A stretch of 50,566 nt of DNA from an uncultured Chlorobiaceae bacterium (lineage in GTDB: Bacteria; Bacteroidota; Chlorobiia; Chlorobiales; Chlorobiaceae). The notes beneath the pieces are model-generated. The model saw nothing but the letters and a program-made list of their open reading frames with translations. It had not been told where the DNA came from and did not search any database. Shown here one piece after another: positions 15,829-25,065 of this stretch. Both the position numbers and the translations under genes were made by a program. Location: contig CAIMHT010000058.1 in assembly GCA_903840935.1 (NCBI GenBank), positions 1 through 50,566 on the forward strand. Direction: 5' to 3'. Every line of letters starts with the position of its first letter. Within the stretch, counting starts at the first letter, position 1.

Positions 15829-16296
15829 AAGAAATATGTGGTTGGTTTGTGTGATGTGTTCATGAAAATTCAGGGAACTCTTTTCGCATATCTTCATGCG
15901 CCACACAAAGTACCATTCGTTCTGTTGAGGAATTGTTAAGGAAATGCTACAAGATTGTGAACTCGGTTCTTGTTAAAATTTGGCACTGGAGATTGTATGA
16001 TTCACGTTCATTTTTTGCTTTTCCGTATGATGTTGTTTATATTTTTTAAACCTGATAGGTATATAGTTATTTGATTCTTATGCATGATGTGTGGAGTGTA
16101 AGGCTGAACGATCGTGTTCTTCAAATGTTTTCAAAGGGCCATCTACACCTTTTTTAAAGCAAGAGTTGGATTCGTGCTTCTGTGACGAGCTGTTCGAAAT
16201 ATGGCATCTGCAACAGCATTTTTGTTTTGCAATGCGGTTTCTTTTTTCTCTTCACACCAATCTTTCATAACTGAGTCCTGAAATGGAGGCAAGATA
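15829..16296. other. Divergent promoter region between porin and SQR genes
   Basis: About 470 A/T-rich bases with no supported gene. Promoters of the porin (minus) and of the sulfur island (plus) must lie here, but I cannot single out a convincing -35/-10 pair. A good ribosome binding site (GGAGG, around 16284) precedes the SQR start. Confidence 0.4.
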
Positions 16297-17523
16297 ATGT
16301 CAAAAAAGATCGTTGTATTGGGTGCGGGTACCGGCGGAACAATTGTTGCAAATAATCTGAGGAGGCATTTGCCTGCTGAATGGGAGATTACGGTGATCGA
16401 TCGTGATGACAGGCATATCTATCAACCGGGCATGCTCTTTGTTCCCTTCGGGCTTCAAAAGTCGAAAACCCTTACCCGTTCCAGGAAAAAGTATATCCTT
16501 CCCGGTGTGGATTTTGTGATTGATGAGATTACCAATATCAATCCTGAAAAACGGGAGGTAAAGAGCAAAAACCACACCTTTACCTACGATTTTTTGATCA
16601 TTGCTACAGGCTGCAAGATTGCTCCGGAAGAGAATGACGGTTTGATGGATGCCTGGGGCAAGAATGCTTTTTCTTTTTATACCATTGAGGCTGCTGAGGT
16701 GCTGCGCCAGAGATTGAATGAGTTTAAAGGGGGAAAACTGGTGATGAATATTGCCGAGCTTCCCTTCAAATGCCCGGTCGCCCCCATCGAGTTTGTTTTC
16801 ATGGCTGACTGGTTTTGTCGCAATAAAGGTATCAGGGAGAAGACCGAAATCGAACTGGTAACCCCTCTTGCTGGAGCCTTTACGAAACCCAAGGCCTCTG
16901 CGGTCTTTACTGAGTCGGCAAAAAGCAAAAATATCAAGATCAGTACGAGTTTCGAGCTTAGTTCAGTGAATGGAAAAGAGGGCTATATCGAGTCAGTAAA
17001 AGGCGACAGGATAAAGTATGACACGCTGGTCATTGTCCCTACCACTATTGGCGATGAGGTGATCAGCAAATCGGGTATTGATGACAGCATCGGCTATGTG
17101 CCAACCCACCAGAATACTCTCAAGGCCCTCAAGCACGACAGGGTCTATGTTATTGGCGATGCCACCAACGTTCCAACATCAAAGGCGGGATCGGTTGCCC
17201 ATTATGAAGCTGATGTTGTGGTGTTCAATATCATGTCAGAAATACATGGCGTCAAGCCGGAGGAAATTTATGACGGCCACTCGACCTGTTTTATTGTCTA
17301 TTCCAAAGGCACCTCTTCGCTGATCGACTTCAACTACAAGATTGAGCCGCTCCATGGCAAGTTCCCGATGCCAAAACTGGGACCATTCACCCTTCTCCAC
17401 GAGACCAAGATGAACTGGTATGGAAAACTCGGCTTTGAATGGCTCTACTGGAATGTTCTTCTTGCCGGACGCCACCTTGGCGCTCCTCCAACTTTGGTTA
17501 TGGCCGGAAAAGAGGTCGGGTGA
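16297..17523 (+). CDS. sqr: Sulfide:quinone oxidoreductase-type flavoprotein
   Basis: A 408-residue FAD protein. The dinucleotide motif GAGTGG is at 9-14, ATGCKIAP at 103-110, and the second FAD contact VYVIGDATNVPTSKAGS near 283-299. Cys159 (FKCPVAPIEF) and Cys331 (STCFIVYSKG) match the two redox cysteines shared by SQRs; Cys106 may be the third. SQR oxidises sulfide at the membrane to polysulfide and passes electrons to quinone. The C-terminal amphipathic part (NWYGKLGFEWLYWNVLL) would hold it to the membrane. The exact SQR subtype cannot be fixed by eye, and some SQR-like proteins act on other sulfur compounds. It heads the sulfur island, 320 bases ahead of the polysulfide-reductase-like genes. 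Confidence 0.85.
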   Translation: MSKKIVVLGAGTGGTIVANNLRRHLPAEWEITVIDRDDRHIYQPGMLFVPFGLQKSKTLTRSRKKYILPGVDFVIDEITNINPEKREVKSKNHTFTYDFLIIATGCKIAPEENDGLMDAWGKNAFSFYTIEAAEVLRQRLNEFKGGKLVMNIAELPFKCPVAPIEFVFMADWFCRNKGIREKTEIELVTPLAGAFTKPKASAVFTESAKSKNIKISTSFELSSVNGKEGYIESVKGDRIKYDTLVIVPTTIGDEVISKSGIDDSIGYVPTHQNTLKALKHDRVYVIGDATNVPTSKAGSVAHYEADVVVFNIMSEIHGVKPEEIYDGHSTCFIVYSKGTSSLIDFNYKIEPLHGKFPMPKLGPFTLLHETKMNWYGKLGFEWLYWNVLLAGRHLGAPPTLVMAGKEVG

Positions 17524-17842
17524 GCTTGAAAACCCACGGTTCCTTCAACACTGCAGCGACAAACGCCAGTGTTGAGTGAACCCGGGATATTCACGTTCTC
17601 GTTTCTGCTTGTACGGTAATATTTTCTTTATTTTTCGATGTTGTTTGGTTGATTTTCTTTTGAAGAGTCCGTTTCTTTTATTAAAATCCAAACTGTATAA
17701 CTATATAGTAGATTTGTTTGCGTTTTTGCTGGCGAAAGGAAAAGAGCCGTCATACATCGGTTATGTTCAGTCTGAGCGACGCGTGAGTGGGTTCCCGAGA
17801 GTAGAGCACGATTGCAGTATTATAATATTTAGAGCAAAATTA
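17524..17842 (+). promoter_or_regulatory. Leader region with hairpin before the polysulfide-reductase-like genes
   Basis: TCAACACTG (17545-17553) pairs with CAGTGTTGA (17567-17575) in a perfect 9-base stem shortly after the SQR stop; there is no T-tract, so it is a weak terminator or processing site. The remaining 260 bases are A/T-rich and in frame with the next gene, but their translation is not protein-like, so they are treated as leader and promoter. Confidence 0.4.
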
Positions 17843-19396
17843 ATGAATTACGGTTTTGTTATTGATGCCCGGAAATGTATCGGATGCCATGCCTGCACGG
17901 TAGCATGCAAATCCGAAAACCAGGTGCCTCTCGGTGTAAACCGTACCTGGGTTAAATATGTTGAAAAGGGTACCTTCCCCGACAGCAGAAGATATTTTAC
18001 CGTTCTGCGCTGTAACCATTGCGCAGAGCCGCCTTGTGTTGCTATTTGTCCGGTTGAGGCACTACACCGGCGGGATGATGGTATTGTTGATTTTGATCAG
18101 CGTCGATGTATTGGCTGCAAAGCCTGTTCCCAAGCCTGTCCCTACGGTGCTCTCTATATGGATCCCGAGACGCACACCTCCGCAAAATGCAATTATTGTG
18201 CTCACAGAAAAGAAATAGGCCTCCAGCCCGCCTGTGTTTCGATTTGTCCCCAGCAGGCCATTGTTGCCGGTGACCTTGATGACCCCCAAAGTGAGATTGC
18301 TCGCCTTGTGGCAAAAGAGCAGACTTTGGTGCGTAAGCCGGAAAAGGGTACTTCGCCCAAACTTTTTTATATCAATGGGGATGGAGCTTCGCTTGATCCG
18401 TTTGAAGTTTCGGAAGTTAATGGATACCTCTGGAGCGAGCAATCTCGGGGGGTTGGCCATTTTGCTGGCAAGCACCTTGCCAAATCTGCAAAAAAATTGC
18501 TTCCATCATCCGGAATTGATGGAAAGCCAAAGGCCCGAAAGGTTTATGACATTCCCGCCAAGGGAGTTGTATGGGGTTGGGAGGTTCCTGCCTATGTTGC
18601 CTCGAAGGCTGTTGCGTCAGGATTGTTTCTGCTGATGTTTGTTTTGCAGACACTGCTGATGCATCCCTTCTCCAATTCGCTGCAGTGGGCTGTCTGGGCT
18701 ACGTCGCTGCTCTTTCTTGCACTTACGGGAGCATTTCTCGTCAAGGATCTTGACCGTCCCGAGCGCTTCTCCTCGGTGATGCTCCGTCCGCAATTTGGTT
18801 CATGGCTGGTGAAAGGCGGTTTGACGATTGCCGGATTCGGCGCATTTCTTGCTTTGTGGGGAGTTGCAAAATATCTCCAGTTGCCTCTTCTCGAACAATT
18901 GTCGCTCTGGTGTGGTGCACTCTTTGCCCTTTTGACGGCGATCTATACGGCATTCCTTTTTGGCTCTGCCAAGGCAAGGGATTTCTGGCAAAGTCCCATG
19001 CTTTTGTTGCACATGTTCCTGAACTCGCTGCTTGCCGGCGGGTCGGCAATGCTTGTTCTTGGTTTGCTGACCTCCAGTGCCCCTGAACTTTTTGAAATGC
19101 TCAGGCCAGCTCTTGCGGGCGGTTTTATACTCCACATCCTCGTAATGCTTTCTGAGCTCTATGGCAAGCACCCTTCGAAGTCTGCGGAACGCGCGGCTGA
19201 GGCCATCCTGCATGGATCACTGAAAAAGCAGTTCTGGTTTGGCAGTTTCATTGCGGGGAATGTGCTTCCTCTTCTGTTATGCCTTGCACTTTCTTCTCCA
19301 GTGATGCTTGCTGTAGCCGCCATTTTTGGGCTTTGTGGTGTCTTCTACACAGAAAAAGTCTGGATTCATGCACCGCAAACCGTTCCGTTAAGTTAA
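17843..19396 (+). CDS. Fused ferredoxin-type electron transfer and NrfD-type membrane subunit of a polysulfide-reductase-like complex
   Basis: A 517-residue fusion of PsrB-like and PsrC-like subunits. The ATG at 17843 is chosen because MNYGFVIDARKCIGC is the normal PsrB/DmsB start; the in-frame upstream codons lack family sense. Residues 1-185 hold four cysteine groups (starting C12, C15, C18, C22) for four 4Fe-4S clusters. Residues about 240-515 are an NrfD-type bundle of roughly eight membrane helices, beginning VWGWEVPAYVASKAVASGLF. It would carry electrons between the molybdenum subunit and the quinone pool. Subunits B and C are separate genes in most relatives; here they are one chain, which requires the Fe-S part on the cytoplasmic or the periplasmic side with no Tat signal, so cytoplasmic is inferred. 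Confidence 0.88.
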   Translation: MNYGFVIDARKCIGCHACTVACKSENQVPLGVNRTWVKYVEKGTFPDSRRYFTVLRCNHCAEPPCVAICPVEALHRRDDGIVDFDQRRCIGCKACSQACPYGALYMDPETHTSAKCNYCAHRKEIGLQPACVSICPQQAIVAGDLDDPQSEIARLVAKEQTLVRKPEKGTSPKLFYINGDGASLDPFEVSEVNGYLWSEQSRGVGHFAGKHLAKSAKKLLPSSGIDGKPKARKVYDIPAKGVVWGWEVPAYVASKAVASGLFLLMFVLQTLLMHPFSNSLQWAVWATSLLFLALTGAFLVKDLDRPERFSSVMLRPQFGSWLVKGGLTIAGFGAFLALWGVAKYLQLPLLEQLSLWCGALFALLTAIYTAFLFGSAKARDFWQSPMLLLHMFLNSLLAGGSAMLVLGLLTSSAPELFEMLRPALAGGFILHILVMLSELYGKHPSKSAERAAEAILHGSLKKQFWFGSFIAGNVLPLLLCLALSSPVMLAVAAIFGLCGVFYTEKVWIHAPQTVPLS

Positions 19397-19414
19397 TCAA
19401 GTGCTGGAGTAAAT

Positions 19415-22282
19415 ATGAGTTATACCCATAAACCAACGGTTATAGAAACGATAGCAGAAAAACTGCACCTTATTGCTGATCTCCATGCTGAAGGGAGTGG
19501 CCCGGCAACAAAGAGTGCAACTGTTGATGGTACCCAGGTGAACTGTCCGCCTCCCGATCAGTGGGATAATTGGGTGGAATATGATTCGAAAAGCTGGCCT
19601 GAGCGCAAGTCGAAAGAGTATATGCTGATTCCGACCGCCTGTTTCAACTGTGAGGCTGGTTGCGGTCTTCTTGCCTACGTTGATAAAGAGAGTATGACGA
19701 TGCGCAAGCTGGTCGGGAATCCCTACCATCCGGCAAGTCGTGGAAGAAATTGTGCCAAAGGCCCCGCAACCCTCAACCAGATTGAGGATACCGACCGGGT
19801 GCTCTACCCGATGAAACGATCGGGCAAAAGAGGCGGCGGCAAGTGGGACAGGGTAAGCTGGGACAGTGTGCTGGATGATATTGCCGGAAGAATGCGCAAG
19901 GCAATACAGGAGGGTCGCAACAACGAAATTTCTTACCATGTCGGTCGCCCCGGCCATGAAGGGTTTATGGAGTGGGTGCTCAGGGCCTGGAATGTAGATG
20001 GTCATAACAGCCACACCAATGTTTGTTCATCAGGAGCGCGTTTCGGCTACGCAATCTGGGAAGGGTTGGATCGCCCCTCTCCTGATTATACCAATGCTAA
20101 ATTTATGCTTTTGGTGAGTGCTCACCTTGAATCGGGGCACTATTTCAACCCTCATGCCCAGCGCATTGTTGAGGCCAGAATGAAAGGTGCCAAACTTGCT
20201 GTGCTCGATCCCCGTCTTTCAAACACGGCGAGCATGTCGGATTACTGGATGCCAAGTTACCCTGGCAGCGAGCCTGCTCTCTTGCTTTCCATGGCAAAGG
20301 TGATTCTTGATGAGGGGCTCTACAACCGTGACTACCTCGAAAACTGGGTGAACTGGAAAGAGTACCTGCAGCAGGATTACCCGAATACTCCTGTCACCTT
20401 TGAAAATTTCATTGAGGCGCTCAAAAAAGAGTACAGCTCTTACACTCCGGAGTTTGCTGAAAAAGAGAGCGGTGTCAAGGCAACAATGATCGTTGAGGTT
20501 GCCCGAAAAATAGGCGAGGCGGGTACCAATTTTGCCACACATGTTTGGCGCAGTGCCAGCAGTGGGAACCTTGGAGGCTGGGAAGTGTCGCGTACGCTCC
20601 ATTTTCTTAATGTCTTGACGGGCAGTGTTGGTACGCCGGGCGGAACCTCACCAAGCGCATGGAACAAGTTCCATCCTGATGTTCATGCCAAGCCAAAACC
20701 ACAGACATTCTGGAATACACTCCAGTTGCCTGACGAGTATCCTCTTGCTCATTTTGAGCTGAGCTTTTTGCTGCCTCATTTTCTTAAAGAGGGTCGAGGC
20801 AAACTTGATGTCTATTTTACCAGGGTCTTCAACCCGGTCTGGACCTATCCGGACGGCTTCTCATGGATTGAGGCACTGGAGGATGAGTCAAAAATCGGCC
20901 TGCATGCGGCGCTTACGCCAACCTGGAGCGAAACGGCCTACTTTGCTGATTACGTTTTGCCGATGGGACACTCGGCCGAGCGTCATGATCTGATCAGTTA
21001 TGAAACCCATGCCGGCAAGTGGATTGCGTTCCGTCAGCCGGTTCTTCGTATTGCTCACGCAAAGATGGGCAAACCGGTGGAATATACCTGGCAGGCAAAT
21101 GTCGGTGAGGTTTGGGAAGAGGATGAGTTCTGGATTGAGCTTACCTGGCGCATTGATCCGGATGGAAGCCTCGGTATAAAGCAGTATTGCATGTCGCCCT
21201 ATCGTCCGGGTGAGAAGATCACCATTGAAGAGTATTACCGATACATCTTTGAGCGTGTGCCCGGGTTACCGGAAAAGGCGTCCAAAGAGGGGTTGACCTC
21301 CCTGGAATACATGCAGAAGTATGGTGCGTTCGAGATTGAAACCAACGTCTACAAGGTTAATGAAAGAGCTCTGTCGCAGGCTGATCTGCAAGGATCAACA
21401 GTCGATGCGGAAACCGGTCTTATCACCAAAAACGGAAAATCAGTCGGAGTTCATCTTAAGGGTGCAAACTGTACCGGCTTTCCAACTCCATCACGCAAGC
21501 AGGAGCTCTACTCCCAAACGATGGTCGACTGGAAGTGGCCTGAGTACCGCCTTCCGGGCTATATCAAAAGTCACGTGCATCAGGAGATCATGAACCGGAG
21601 CAAGGGGGAGTTTGTGCTTGTCCCGACATTCCGCCTTCCGGTCCTGATTCACTCCCGTTCCGGTAATGCCAAATGGCTTGCCGAGATTGCGCACCGTAAT
21701 CCGGTCTGGATCAATGCTTTAGATGCAAAGAGTCTCGGTTTTGAAGATGGCGACCTCATTCGTGTAAATACCGATATTGGATTTTTCATAAACCGGGCAT
21801 GGGTTACCGAGGGCATTCGTCCCGGTGTTGTTGCCTGCTCACACCACATTGGTCGCTGGCGCCGCGAGCAGGATCCGGCAGCCAACCGCTGGTCAACCAA
21901 CCGCGTAGAGATCAAGCGTGAAGGGGGCGGTAAATGGAAAATGCGCGTTGATGAGGGCATTGAGCCATATCTGAGCAGTGACGCGGATTCATCAAGAATT
22001 TTCTGGTCTGACGGTGGAGTCCACCAGAACATCACCTTCCCGGTACACCCTGATCCTATCAGCGGAATGCATTGCTGGCACCAGAAGGTTCGTATCGAGA
22101 AATCGCATGAAGGTGATTGTTACGGCGACGTTTTTGTCGATACGGAGCGTTCACACCAGATTTACAAGGAGTGGCTTGCCATGACAAGGCCCGCACCGGG
22201 GCCGAATGGACTTCGTCGCCCTCTCTGGATGGGGCGTCCGTTCAGACCCGATGAAAAGACCTTCTATATTTTTAAACCATGA
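19415..22282 (+). CDS. Molybdopterin oxidoreductase catalytic subunit (polysulfide-reductase-like), cytoplasmic form
   Basis: A 955-residue member of the DMSO reductase superfamily. C76, C79, C83 and C113 (CFNCEAGC, then NCAKG) bind the N-terminal 4Fe-4S cluster; Cys204 in HTNVCSSGARFGY is placed to ligate molybdenum or tungsten, as in Psr/Nap-type enzymes. The C-terminal beta-barrel cofactor domain begins around 740 (FRLPVLIHSRSGNAKWLAEI). The first 65 residues have no twin-arginine motif or signal peptide, so unlike classical PsrA the enzyme should face the cytoplasm. With the fused subunit 18 bases upstream it forms a two-gene complex. In green sulfur bacteria such complexes are thought to oxidise sulfur compounds; the substrate (polysulfide, sulfite or other) is inference. 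Confidence 0.88.
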   Translation: MSYTHKPTVIETIAEKLHLIADLHAEGSGPATKSATVDGTQVNCPPPDQWDNWVEYDSKSWPERKSKEYMLIPTACFNCEAGCGLLAYVDKESMTMRKLVGNPYHPASRGRNCAKGPATLNQIEDTDRVLYPMKRSGKRGGGKWDRVSWDSVLDDIAGRMRKAIQEGRNNEISYHVGRPGHEGFMEWVLRAWNVDGHNSHTNVCSSGARFGYAIWEGLDRPSPDYTNAKFMLLVSAHLESGHYFNPHAQRIVEARMKGAKLAVLDPRLSNTASMSDYWMPSYPGSEPALLLSMAKVILDEGLYNRDYLENWVNWKEYLQQDYPNTPVTFENFIEALKKEYSSYTPEFAEKESGVKATMIVEVARKIGEAGTNFATHVWRSASSGNLGGWEVSRTLHFLNVLTGSVGTPGGTSPSAWNKFHPDVHAKPKPQTFWNTLQLPDEYPLAHFELSFLLPHFLKEGRGKLDVYFTRVFNPVWTYPDGFSWIEALEDESKIGLHAALTPTWSETAYFADYVLPMGHSAERHDLISYETHAGKWIAFRQPVLRIAHAKMGKPVEYTWQANVGEVWEEDEFWIELTWRIDPDGSLGIKQYCMSPYRPGEKITIEEYYRYIFERVPGLPEKASKEGLTSLEYMQKYGAFEIETNVYKVNERALSQADLQGSTVDAETGLITKNGKSVGVHLKGANCTGFPTPSRKQELYSQTMVDWKWPEYRLPGYIKSHVHQEIMNRSKGEFVLVPTFRLPVLIHSRSGNAKWLAEIAHRNPVWINALDAKSLGFEDGDLIRVNTDIGFFINRAWVTEGIRPGVVACSHHIGRWRREQDPAANRWSTNRVEIKREGGGKWKMRVDEGIEPYLSSDADSSRIFWSDGGVHQNITFPVHPDPISGMHCWHQKVRIEKSHEGDCYGDVFVDTERSHQIYKEWLAMTRPAPGPNGLRRPLWMGRPFRPDEKTFYIFKP

Positions 22283-22289
22283 CAGAGCT

Positions 22290-23246
22290 ATGAATCAAAG
22301 GTGTTGTAAAACGATTGGCTCCATTTTCCTCCTGACCCTGCTCTCAGGCATGCTGCTTTTTTCTCCGGCAGTGGCCTTTGCAGTACAATCTCAGCCTCCC
22401 GTACAGACGGAGTGGTGGGTTTGGGAAATTGCGCTCTTCGTGTTCTCTTTTTTTCTTGGCATCATCGCCGTTATTGCCGGGGTCGGAGGGGGAGTGCTGT
22501 TTGTGCCAATTGTAAGCAGTTTTTTTCCATTTCATATTGACTTTGTGCGGGGAGCCGGATTGCTTGTGGCGCTTTCAGGAGCGCTTTCAGCGGGTTCTCC
22601 CTTGTTGAAAAAAGGGTTGGCCAATCTCAAACTGGCGCTTTCGATGGCGCTCATAGCCTCCATTAGTTCAATAGCCGGTGCCATGGTTGGGTTGGCCATG
22701 CCAGAAAATATTGTGCAGTTATCTCTTGGTGCGACAATTCTTGGTATTTCCGTGATCATGCTGCTTTCAAAAAATTCGGCATATCCTGAAATAAAGGAGC
22801 CGGATACGCTTTCCAAAATATTGCACATCTATGGCATCTATTATGATGAACAGCTTAAAAAAGATGTCAGTTGGCAAATTCACCGCACGCCCGTTGGTAT
22901 CCTCCTTTTTGTTGTGATTGGATTCATGGCTGGAATGTTCGGGCTTGGCGCCGGATGGGCCAATGTTCCGGTTTTCAACCTTGTTCTTGGCGCTCCGTTG
23001 AGAGTGTCTGTAGCCACAAGCATTTTTGTGCTCTCAGTCAATGACACTGCTGCCGCATGGGTCTATCTGCACAAGGGTGCGGTTCTTCCTCTTATCGCAG
23101 TGCCATCAGTCGCCGGTATGATGCTTGGTACAAAAATTGGCGCCAGACTGCTGACAAAGGTTCACACACGTGTTGTGAGAAAGCTCGTTATTACCCTTCT
23201 TGCTGCTGCCGGATTGAGGGCTCTTTTAAAAGGTTTCGGAATTTGA
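22290..23246 (+). CDS. TauE/SafE-family membrane transporter
   Basis: A 318-residue permease. The ATG at 22290, 7 bases after the preceding stop, gives a signal-like first helix (IGSIFLLTLLSGMLLFSPAVAFA). About eight further membrane segments follow, with the two TauE repeats marked by GVGGGVLFVPIVSSFFP and GLGAGWANVPVFNLVLGAP. The family exports or imports sulfur anions such as sulfite, sulfoacetate or thiosulfate. Its place between a polysulfide-reductase-like enzyme and the sulfur-carrier genes suggests movement of sulfite or another sulfur anion. The next gene, a DUF1634 protein, is a known companion of TauE permeases. Confidence 0.85.
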   Translation: MNQRCCKTIGSIFLLTLLSGMLLFSPAVAFAVQSQPPVQTEWWVWEIALFVFSFFLGIIAVIAGVGGGVLFVPIVSSFFPFHIDFVRGAGLLVALSGALSAGSPLLKKGLANLKLALSMALIASISSIAGAMVGLAMPENIVQLSLGATILGISVIMLLSKNSAYPEIKEPDTLSKILHIYGIYYDEQLKKDVSWQIHRTPVGILLFVVIGFMAGMFGLGAGWANVPVFNLVLGAPLRVSVATSIFVLSVNDTAAAWVYLHKGAVLPLIAVPSVAGMMLGTKIGARLLTKVHTRVVRKLVITLLAAAGLRALLKGFGI

Positions 23247-23259
23247 CGCTAAAGATACT

Positions 23260-23673
23260 ATGAAACAACAGCTTCACGCAAACAGGATTCAGTTGACTTA
23301 TGCCACGGTACTCTCCTGGACCTCTACTTTGGGAATTATCTTTGTTATAACAGGTTACCTTGTTTATGTCTTTCAATTGCTTCCTTCCACTGTTCCTCCT
23401 TCAGAGGTAGCCCTGCACTGGCATCTTCGGGCAGCAGAATTGCACAAGATTGTTCCGGTTCCTTCCGGATGGGACTGGATTTATCAATTGGGTCGAGGCG
23501 ATGTTCTCAGCTACGCCTCAGTCGTATATCTTTCTTCGGTAACGATGCTCTGCCTTGCTGTTATCATTCCGCTTTTTTTGAAAGAAAACGATGTGATTTA
23601 TGCGGTTATGACATTGCTGCAGGTACTGGTCCTGGTTTTTGCCGCTGCAGGAATCGTTTCCGGTGGTCATTGA
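23260..23673 (+). CDS. DUF1634 membrane protein, partner of the TauE permease
   Basis: A 137-residue protein with three membrane helices (about 20-42, 84-104 and 112-133). The layout, a first helix after a short polar start, a periplasmic loop (VALHWHLRAAELHKIVPVPSGWDWI), then YASVVYLSSVTMLCLAVIIPLFLKENDVIYAVMTLLQVLVLV, fits DUF1634. These proteins are usually encoded right after TauE-type transporters, as here (13 bases), and presumably form part of the same transporter. Function of the domain is unknown. Confidence 0.8.
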   Translation: MKQQLHANRIQLTYATVLSWTSTLGIIFVITGYLVYVFQLLPSTVPPSEVALHWHLRAAELHKIVPVPSGWDWIYQLGRGDVLSYASVVYLSSVTMLCLAVIIPLFLKENDVIYAVMTLLQVLVLVFAAAGIVSGGH

Positions 23674-23764
23674 TATTTTCTATTCGGCACTTGTGTCGCA
23701 CTCTGCCGGAAATTTTTTACTGTTCTTCTTTCATGAAAGCGTAATCGAGGGAAATTAAATAGTT

Positions 23765-24274
23765 ATGGCTGATACAAAAAAACTTGCAATCATTGCATCC
23801 CAGGGAACACTCGACTGGGGATATCCTCCGTTCATTCTTGCGTCAACGGCTGCGGCCATGGATATGGAAGCGGTTATTTTTTTCACTTTTTATGGTCTGC
23901 CATTGCTGAAAAAGGAGATTGACGCAAAAGTATCTCCTCACAGCAACCCGGCTATGCCAATGAAAATGCCGTTTGGCAGCAAGGATTTTCAGTCAATCAA
24001 CTGGCCGATACCGAACGCCATCTCTGGTAATGTTCCCGGTTTTGATGACATGGCAACCATGATGATGAAAGAGACCTTCAAGAAAAAAGGTGTTGCCACA
24101 ATCGAGCAGCTTCGTGGTATGTGCCAGGAGTTTGGTGTTCGCTTCATCGCATGCCAGATGACCATGGAGGTTTTTGGATTTGAAAAGGAGGAGTTCATTG
24201 ACGGCGTTGAATATGGCGGTGCGGCAACCTTTCTTGAGTATGCTGCCGATGCTGATATCTCGCTATTTATCTGA
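23765..24274 (+). CDS. dsrE2: DsrE2-type sulfur carrier protein (DsrE/F-like)
   Basis: A 169-residue DsrE/F-like protein. It starts KLAIIASQGTLDWGYPPFILASTAAAMDMEAVIFFTFYG, with the hydrophobic stretch typical of DsrE2, and has Cys120 and Cys130 in RGMCQEFGVRFIACQMTMEVFG, where the family keeps its reactive cysteine. DsrE2 works with TusA and rhodanese as part of the sulfur-relay set rhd-tusA-dsrE2 in dissimilatory sulfur oxidisers; here the three genes are adjacent in the order dsrE2-rhd-tusA. It probably binds sulfane sulfur at the membrane or passes it onwards; its exact role is not settled. Confidence 0.85.
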   Translation: MADTKKLAIIASQGTLDWGYPPFILASTAAAMDMEAVIFFTFYGLPLLKKEIDAKVSPHSNPAMPMKMPFGSKDFQSINWPIPNAISGNVPGFDDMATMMMKETFKKKGVATIEQLRGMCQEFGVRFIACQMTMEVFGFEKEEFIDGVEYGGAATFLEYAADADISLFI

Positions 24275-24292
24275 GAGAAAATCATTCTGACC

Positions 24293-24760
24293 ATGGTGAG
24301 TTACAGAGAGCTTGTCAAGAACTGTTTGCTTGAGGTCAAAGAGATTATGCCTTGGGATCTTGTGGCGCGAATGGAAGAGAATCCGGATCTTCTGATTCTT
24401 GATGTGCGTGAGCCTTATGAGTTTGATTCCCTGCATATCAAGGGCTCCATCAATGTTCCAAGGGGCATTCTGGAATCCGCCTCTGAATGGGATTATGAGG
24501 ATACGGTGCCAGTACTGGTGCAAGCGAGGAAACGCGAAGTTGTTGTGGTTTGCCGTTCAGGAAGCCGCAGCGCTCTTGCAGTCCAATCCATGCAGTTGCT
24601 GGGCTATGAACATGCCTTTTCCCTGCGGACGGGGTTGAGGGGGTGGAACGATTATGAAGAATCCCTTTGGAGCAGTGCCGGGACTCTTGTGGACGAGGCA
24701 TACGCGGACGATTATTTTACGGTAAAGCTGCGATCGGATCAAAAGGCACCCAGGCCTTAG
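24293..24760 (+). CDS. Rhodanese-domain sulfurtransferase
   Basis: A 155-residue single-domain rhodanese. LLILDVREPYEFDSLHIKGSINVP is the domain start, and the active loop CRSGSRSA places the persulfide-forming Cys at 87. It would take sulfane sulfur from polysulfide, thiosulfate or a glutathione/thiol persulfide and hand it to TusA. No signal peptide, so cytoplasmic. Residues after about 125 form a short extra tail ending in SDQKAPRP. Located between dsrE2 and tusA, 18 and 46 bases from them. Confidence 0.88.
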   Translation: MVSYRELVKNCLLEVKEIMPWDLVARMEENPDLLILDVREPYEFDSLHIKGSINVPRGILESASEWDYEDTVPVLVQARKREVVVVCRSGSRSALAVQSMQLLGYEHAFSLRTGLRGWNDYEESLWSSAGTLVDEAYADDYFTVKLRSDQKAPRP

Positions 24761-24806
24761 TAATAACCGAAAGATTTGAAGTAATACTATCATCAGGAGT
24801 TTTTTT

Positions 24807-25043
24807 ATGAGTGAAATTGCAAGCAACCTTGAGCTGAATTGTGAAGGCTTGAATTGTCCTTTACCGATTCTGAAAACAAAAAAAGCCATTGATTCACTGA
24901 ACACGGGCGAGATACTGAAAATGACCGCTACCGATCCAGGCTCAGTCAATGACATGGCGTCATGGGCAAAGCGTACCGGGCATGAACTTGTTTCCCATAC
25001 AGAGGTATCGAATGTGCATACCTTCCTGATCAGGAAACGGTAA
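24807..25043 (+). CDS. tusA: TusA sulfur carrier protein
   Basis: A 78-residue two-layer protein with the hallmark CPLPILKTKKAI; Cys17 carries the persulfide. TusA is the central sulfane-sulfur donor of the Dsr pathway and passes sulfur to DsrEFH in purple sulfur bacteria. The protein also keeps the C-terminal TATDPGSVNDMASWAKRTGHEL part of the fold. It lies directly upstream of dsrN and the dsr operon with a good ribosome binding site (AGGAG at about 24795). Confidence 0.93.
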   Translation: MSEIASNLELNCEGLNCPLPILKTKKAIDSLNTGEILKMTATDPGSVNDMASWAKRTGHELVSHTEVSNVHTFLIRKR

Positions 25044-25065
25044 CTCGTTGACGGAGGAGTAGAGA

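Noticed and set aside
17576..17842. An N-terminal extension of 89 codons for the polysulfide-reductase-like fused subunit
   Set aside because: The family starts at MNYGFVIDARKC; the upstream codons are Phe- and Leu-rich without the pattern of a signal peptide or a known domain, so this part is better read as leader DNA.
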